From REEB470 sp032117095 (lineage in GTDB: Bacteria; Bacillota; Bacilli; Paenibacillales; YIM-B00363), in the NCBI GenBank assembly GCA_032117095.1, contig JAULZZ010000017.1, positions 1 through 17,245 of the forward strand: a stretch of DNA of 17,245 bases, read 5' to 3'. A program made the position numbers and the translations under genes. The stretch's first letter is position 1, and every line of letters starts with the position of its first letter. This document shows positions 13,498-17,245 of the stretch, piece by piece. A model generated the notes under the pieces. That model saw only the letters and a program-made list of their open reading frames with translations, was not told the DNA's origin and made no database searches.

Positions 13498-14226
13498 TTA
13501 TTTTGTCATACTGAGATAACGATCAAGTTGCTCTTCTTCAAGCACAGCAATCATATCGGCAAACAAATGAAGATCACGATGAACAGCATATTCTTCGAGG
13601 GCTTTAAAATACTCCAGCCGTGTTTCTTTCTTGATCGAAATCGGAAAAAAACCATGTAACATCAGTTGATAGTTCATAATCAACCGAGATGTCCTACCGT
13701 TCCCATCAGCAAACGGATGGATTCGCACAAATTCAGCATGTGTCCAAGTTGCAAGTTCAATGACATTTTTAAACGTTTTTTGTTCTAAATCAGCATAAAA
13801 ATTCTTGATTTGGTGGTACATTTCATTTGGCGAAGGCGGAGTATGTGATGCCCCAGATATGTATACATCGACATTACGGTACACGCCACCCACCATAATG
13901 TTTTCCATCAAGATGGAATGAATATCCTTTATCATTTTTTCATTCAACGGACGATGTTCATTGACACACTTTTTTACGTAATGGAATGCTTTATTGTGGT
14001 TAACGACTTCGTAAAGTTCACGTAAATGTTTGCCACCTACGGAAATCCCTTCTTCAAGCACAACTTTTGTCTCAAGTAGCGTAAGCGTATTGCCCTCAAT
14101 TGCCGTAGAATGATGGGTGTATTCGACATCAAAAGCCTGAGAATAACTATTGACTGTATGGTCCGAAAGCACATGTTTCATGTTATCATATTTAATTTTT
14201 TTGCTTACTAAATCTTGATAATTCAC
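13498..14226 (-). CDS. Fic-domain protein with N-terminal inhibitory motif
   Basis: Fic enzymes usually transfer AMP from ATP to a target protein. The 242-aa product has the complete active-site motif HPFADGNGRTSR (170-181) and the typical flap region GGVYRNVDVYISGASHTPP (113-131). It also has STAIEGN (40-46), which matches the known (S/T)xxxE(G/N) inhibitory-helix motif, placed N-terminally, as in self-inhibited class II Fic proteins. It should therefore need no separate antitoxin. I chose GTG at 14226, preceded by GAGGTGAAATCA. An ATG further upstream (14358) would add 44 residues encoded by the IS256 end and is rejected. It lies alone between IS256 remnants on both sides. The target is unknown. 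Confidence 0.88.
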   Translation of the reverse strand: MNYQDLVSKKIKYDNMKHVLSDHTVNSYSQAFDVEYTHHSTAIEGNTLTLLETKVVLEEGISVGGKHLRELYEVVNHNKAFHYVKKCVNEHRPLNEKMIKDIHSILMENIMVGGVYRNVDVYISGASHTPPSPNEMYHQIKNFYADLEQKTFKNVIELATWTHAEFVRIHPFADGNGRTSRLIMNYQLMLHGFFPISIKKETRLEYFKALEEYAVHRDLHLFADMIAVLEEEQLDRYLSMTK

Positions 14227-14258
14227 TGATTTCACCTCGAGATTATTCAGACAACTTT

Positions 14259-14690
14259 GAGTGTAAAATATTTTGTGTAAATGGGGATAACCTCGTCTTG
14301 TAGCATTGGGGGGTGTCATGCTACGTGGAGAACATGGCGAGTAGGTCATACGAAACACTGATTAAAAACAGCCATACCAAGAGTCCCGTTTTACAAGAAA
14401 TCACTGTTCTTTTTACCCAATAGAATTCCTGTATTCAATCAGTGTTTAGTATCAGCACGCACTTGATCAAAGGCGTTATGACAACGCGTAGCAAAGCGTT
14501 TGCTATCGCTTTCAAATCGTGAAACCAAGAATTTTTCTAACGCTTGCTCATAGGGAATTGCTCCTTTCGATTGGTGTATCTCTTGATTTGTCTGTTAAAC
14601 GATTCGATGAGATTCGTGGAATAGATGGTTTTCTAGATTGATTTAGAGAAGCGGTAGAACGTAAAGATATGCAGATTTTCTTTTCGTGCA
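14259..14690 (-). mobile_element. IS256-family remnant, 3' end, interrupted by a MITE
   Basis: Read on the minus strand it contains, after a decayed start, FTFYRFSKSI-stop-KTIYSTNLIESFNRQ, then IKRYTNRKEQFP, then a 1-bp deletion near 14551-14553, then EQALEKFLVSRFES, the end LLAMFST-TAG (14321-14323), a stem-loop and the terminal repeat ending at 14259. The TAG at 14633-14635 replaces an expected Trp, and a 103-bp MITE sits at 14349-14451. The gene is dead. It is the inverse-orientation counterpart of the element at 1-253. I cannot follow similarity reliably beyond about 14690. Confidence 0.8.
14349..14451 (-). mobile_element. 103-bp MITE (family 1) inside the IS256 remnant
   Basis: The same element as at 10540-10642, reversed, of equal length (103 bp), differing at about 14 positions. 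The ends are TACGAAACACTGATT and AATCAGTGTTTAGTA. Direct TCA repeats flank it (14346-14348 and 14452-14454). The uninterrupted IS256 copy at the left edge of the window reads GTAGGTCAGTACGC (reverse complement) here, with a single TCA, which directly shows the insertion and the 3-bp duplication. Confidence 0.92.
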
Positions 14691-15008
14691 CCTCTATAAA
14701 CCAATTTGTAAAAAATCCCTTTTCCGTAAACAAGCGCTTTTTTCTTTTATGTTTTTCCGTACGATACCCTTTATAGAGGTGCCCTTTAGCAATGAACGGA
14801 AAAGAAAGGACCCTGTGTAGCGCATTTTTATTCTTTGTACTGGACACAGCCCCCATGCCACCAGCTCATCAAGATGTTTTTTTTCATAATAGAACCCACT
14901 CACTCGCCAACTGCAATATGAATCCCTCCTTACTTGAACACACCGATACAGATTCGACCTCCCTACTCCCCTCTCATGCCCTGCTTCCTCGCCCTGACAC
15001 ATACGCCA
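14691..15008. other. Region without a supported gene
   Basis: Between the recognisable IS256 remnant and the PilZ stop codon. Minus-strand frames of about 100 codons exist (for example one with GFYYEKKHLDELVAWGL), but they overlap the IS remnant, lack ribosome binding sites at their ATG codons and resemble nothing I know. An AAGGAGGGATTCATA before TTG at about 14921 opens only a 10-codon frame. It may be decayed transposon or former coding DNA. Confidence 0.5.
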
Positions 15009-15650
15009 CTACTTTCGCTTTGCCAACTGGCGATCGATCGTATAACGAACAATTTTTTGTTGGTCTTCGTTGGATATGTACGTAAATTGCACACTCAGCA
15101 CCTGCTTCAACCCTTCCATATCCCGTGCACGAATGACCGCCCCTGCAAAAAACACAAAATCAATCGTATTGTTTTTTTGGTACAATGGCATCCAACACGT
15201 CAGTGCATCGCCAATCTCGATGGGCTCACTCACATAGCAGATGAAACTCACGCCCCCTCCCCCGATGTCGAACGTGGACACGACTTGACGATAACTCCCC
15301 TTGCAAATCGCCAAATCTATCTCCGTTTTTAGGCGCAAAAAATTACGCCGTTGAAACCGCCGAATTTCGTTCTTGGCTGGACGTTGCACGATAAGCAGAT
15401 GAAATCCTTGCCTCTTATATCCCATGACTTTTGTTTCAAAATAGTTGCGGATGCCATCGTCTGACACATAAAATCCAGTCAATGTTTCGTGCGTCGCAAA
15501 TATTTTTAGGATGCGCCGTTCTTCATCGAACGGCACTTCTAAAAATATTTTTTCTTCTGACAGCTCGGCAATGCGTGAACGATAGCGCATCTCATCTTTC
15601 TCTGAGAAATCACTTACCGCCTGTACATACACCGGTTGACCAATTTTCAC
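15009..15650 (-). CDS. ypfA: PilZ-domain c-di-GMP receptor, YpfA/MotI (flagellar brake) type
   Basis: The 213-aa product has an N-terminal YcgR-like domain (about 1-100, MKIGQPVYVQAVSDF...) and a C-terminal PilZ domain. The c-di-GMP arginine motif is visible as FQRRNFLRL and the second motif as DIGGGGVSF, where the usual D/NxSxxG serine is Gly. In Bacillus, YpfA/MotI binds c-di-GMP and disengages the flagellar motor, which fits the motility context here. I chose GTG at 15650, since AAAGGGAGG lies 8 nt upstream and the protein then begins like other family members. It is 101 bp after glgA on the same strand. The replaced serine does not by itself rule out ligand binding, because the arginines dominate. 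Confidence 0.86.
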   Translation of the reverse strand: MKIGQPVYVQAVSDFSEKDEMRYRSRIAELSEEKIFLEVPFDEERRILKIFATHETLTGFYVSDDGIRNYFETKVMGYKRQGFHLLIVQRPAKNEIRRFQRRNFLRLKTEIDLAICKGSYRQVVSTFDIGGGGVSFICYVSEPIEIGDALTCWMPLYQKNNTIDFVFFAGAVIRARDMEGLKQVLSVQFTYISNEDQQKIVRYTIDRQLAKRK

Positions 15651-15751
15651 TGCCCATACCTCCCTTTTTGTAGGGGTCATGCTTGTTTTCAAGACGTGAT
15701 TCGTATAGGGAACAGCAAAAGAACCACTCTTTCTCATTCCAATGAAATCCA

Positions 15752-17188
15752 CTATCCCAGAAGTGCCTTATACAATGCAACGTATTGCCGTGCCGAAGTG
15801 TCCCAGCTAAAATCTTGTTGTGCGAGCTGTGCATGCAGTTGTCGCCACGGTACTTCCTGATGATACGTATGGAGCGCGCGGGTGACGGCATCGAGCATGT
15901 CATGGGCGTTGTACTGTACGAACGTAAACCCATACCCGTCGCCACGCACCGCATTGAACGGCACCACAGTATCTTGTAATCCCCCTGTCGCCCGTACGAT
16001 CGGAACAGCGCCGTAGCGCATGGCGATCATCTGTCCGATGCCACACGGTTCAAACTTCGAGGGCATCAAAAACAAATCTGCTCCCGCATACACCCTGCGT
16101 GCTTGACCTTCATCAAACCGAATGTCTACCACGAGTTTTTTTGGATGCTGTATCGCCCACGCCTGCAATGCTTGTTCATAGACGTAGTCACCAACCCCGA
16201 TGATCACCATTTGGACATTTTGTTCCAACAACTCCGCCATCACATGCAAGAGCAAATCGATGCCTTTTTGCTCCACCAACCGCGTGACAATCGCCAGCAA
16301 CGGAACGGTCGGATCCACGGGGAGTCCGTATTGCGCTTGTAACGCCCGTTTATTCGTCGCTTTGGCCTCATGCACGGTATGGGAGGAAAACGGTTGGATG
16401 AGCTGTGTGTCGTGTGCAGGGTCGTAGACAGCGACGTCGATGCCATTGACGATGCCCGTGAGCACGTGTTGACGTGCCCGCAACACCCCGTCTAGCCCTT
16501 CCCCATAATATGGCGTTTGGATTTCCACCGCATACGTAGGACTGACCGTCGTCACCGCATCGCTGTACACGATTCCCCCTTTCATAAAATTAATCGCCCC
16601 GTAATATTCCAACGCCTCGGGATGGTCGTGTTCTTTCCCTAAATTCAACAGTTGTCCCATGACTTCTTTGCCATATACCCCTTGGTAGCGGATGTTGTGT
16701 ATCGTAAACATCGTTTTGATGGGCGTATGCAACGGACTGTGGGCATAATGCGTCCGCAAGAAAACAGGCACCAAAGCGGTATGCCAATCATGTGTATGGA
16801 GAATATCTGGTACCCAGTCCCATCGTCCCAATGACTCTACAACGGCTTGCGAAAAATACGCAAACCGTTCTGCATCATCGCCATACCCATACAATCCACG
16901 TCGCCGAAAATAATAGTCGTTTTCGACCAAATACACGGGAATGCCCTCGTGCGTCAGTGTTAAGATGGCACAATATTGCCGACGCCATCCCACTTGCACT
17001 GTAAACTGCGTGACAAACGTAAACTGTGTGTGCCACTTCTCCGTAAGGTCCTCGTATTTGGGCATGATGATGCGCACATCGACCCCCGTTTTGCGCAACG
17101 CTTGGGGCAACGATCCGATCACATCGGCCAACCCGCCACTTTTTACAAAGGGAGCGACTTCGGCTGCCACCATCAAGACACGCACCAC
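15752..17188 (-). CDS. glgA: Glycogen synthase (ADP-glucose type)
   Basis: Transfers glucose from ADP-glucose to the growing alpha-1,4-glucan chain. The 478-aa product is a normal-length GT5-family enzyme. Visible signatures: VKSGGLADVIGSLP (15-28, the KxGGL site for ADP-glucose), HTHDWHTALVP, GIVNGIDVAVYDP, and the C-terminal PSKFEPCGIGQMIAMRYG with VRATGGLQDTV. The start is GTG at 17188 (a second GTG follows), with GGAAGGTGG upstream. The stop codon TAA of the preceding frame touches this start codon, so glgA is probably inside a glycogen operon that begins outside the window. The PilZ gene follows 101 bp downstream. Confidence 0.96.
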   Translation of the reverse strand: MVRVLMVAAEVAPFVKSGGLADVIGSLPQALRKTGVDVRIIMPKYEDLTEKWHTQFTFVTQFTVQVGWRRQYCAILTLTHEGIPVYLVENDYYFRRRGLYGYGDDAERFAYFSQAVVESLGRWDWVPDILHTHDWHTALVPVFLRTHYAHSPLHTPIKTMFTIHNIRYQGVYGKEVMGQLLNLGKEHDHPEALEYYGAINFMKGGIVYSDAVTTVSPTYAVEIQTPYYGEGLDGVLRARQHVLTGIVNGIDVAVYDPAHDTQLIQPFSSHTVHEAKATNKRALQAQYGLPVDPTVPLLAIVTRLVEQKGIDLLLHVMAELLEQNVQMVIIGVGDYVYEQALQAWAIQHPKKLVVDIRFDEGQARRVYAGADLFLMPSKFEPCGIGQMIAMRYGAVPIVRATGGLQDTVVPFNAVRGDGYGFTFVQYNAHDMLDAVTRALHTYHQEVPWRQLHAQLAQQDFSWDTSARQYVALYKALLG

Positions 17189-17245
17189 TTAGACCACCTT
17201 CCGTTTGCTAGCAACGTACGGCGTTTGACCGATCCCACACAAATG
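17189..17245 (-). CDS. C-terminal tail of an upstream gene, partial
   Basis: An open frame entering from the right edge (19 codons including stop, ending ASKRKVV-TAA) whose stop codon directly abuts the glgA GTG. Such tight spacing and the context suggest a glg gene such as glgD or glgC, but 18 residues are too few to identify it. Confidence 0.4.
   Translation of the reverse strand, partial: HLCGIGQTPYVASKRKVV

Noticed and set aside
254..14258. Functional composite transposon bounded by IS256
   Set aside because: The right-hand copy is dead and the segment contains cmk and plsC, which are core genes; an inversion or independent insertions are more plausible.
13498..14358. Longer Fic reading frame starting at the ATG at 14358
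   Set aside because: The extra 44 residues are encoded by the IS256 terminal repeat, stem-loop and MITE border; a GTG with a good GAGGTG binding site at 14226 starts the conserved part.
14548..15002. Two overlapping minus-strand frames of about 100 codons
   Set aside because: They overlap the IS256 remnant in the wrong frame, lack ribosome binding sites and resemble no known protein.
1..17245. CRISPR arrays, tRNA or rRNA genes, replication origins
   Set aside because: No regularly spaced short repeats, cloverleaf-like sequences, rRNA segments or origin-type repeat clusters were seen on either strand.

Overview
The window looks like chromosomal DNA from a motile Gram-positive bacterium of the Bacillota, most likely Bacilli. 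The support is: purine-rich AGGAGG-type ribosome binding sites in front of most genes, several GTG starts, two near-consensus sigma-D (flagellar/chemotaxis) promoters, an overlapping cmk-plsC pair, a YpfA/MotI-type PilZ protein, glgA, and IS256-family insertion sequence debris. I cannot name the genus from sequence alone.

Layout. (1) 1-253: the 3' end of an IS256-family element (plus strand) that truncates a chemoreceptor gene. (2) 254-10738, all minus strand: a chemosensory cluster. In transcription order from the right: sigma-D promoter, cheW copy B, a chemoreceptor and its terminator; then a second sigma-D promoter, cheW copy A, two chemoreceptors, a terminator-like hairpin, cheR, a large cheA, and the truncated chemoreceptor. 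The two CheW proteins are identical over all 158 residues. No cheY, cheB, cheC or cheD is visible. (3) 10807-12163, plus strand: cmk and plsC, divergent from cheW B. (4) 12301-15008: an accessory patch. It holds a VapC-like toxin and its presumed antitoxin, now separated by a 209-bp MITE; an IS256 5' remnant; a Fic protein with an N-terminal inhibitory motif; and an IS256 3' remnant that itself carries a 103-bp MITE. (5) 15009-17245, minus strand: a PilZ (c-di-GMP receptor) gene, glgA, and the tail of another gene.

How it works together. The MCPs, CheW, CheA and CheR form the sensing, coupling, kinase and adaptation-methylation core of one chemosensory array. The PilZ protein is plausibly a c-di-GMP brake on the motility that this array steers. 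The accessory patch separates the PilZ gene from cmk and puts them on opposite strands.

The most interesting structures are small and non-coding. Two families of miniature inverted-repeat elements share TACTAA-type ends and are flanked by direct TCA repeats. One sits exactly in the stop codon of the antitoxin and splits a TA operon whose genes were 1 nt apart. Another sits in the 5' leader of one of the two cheW copies. A third interrupts an IS256 remnant, whose uninterrupted counterpart lies at the other end of the window and so supplies an empty-site comparison.
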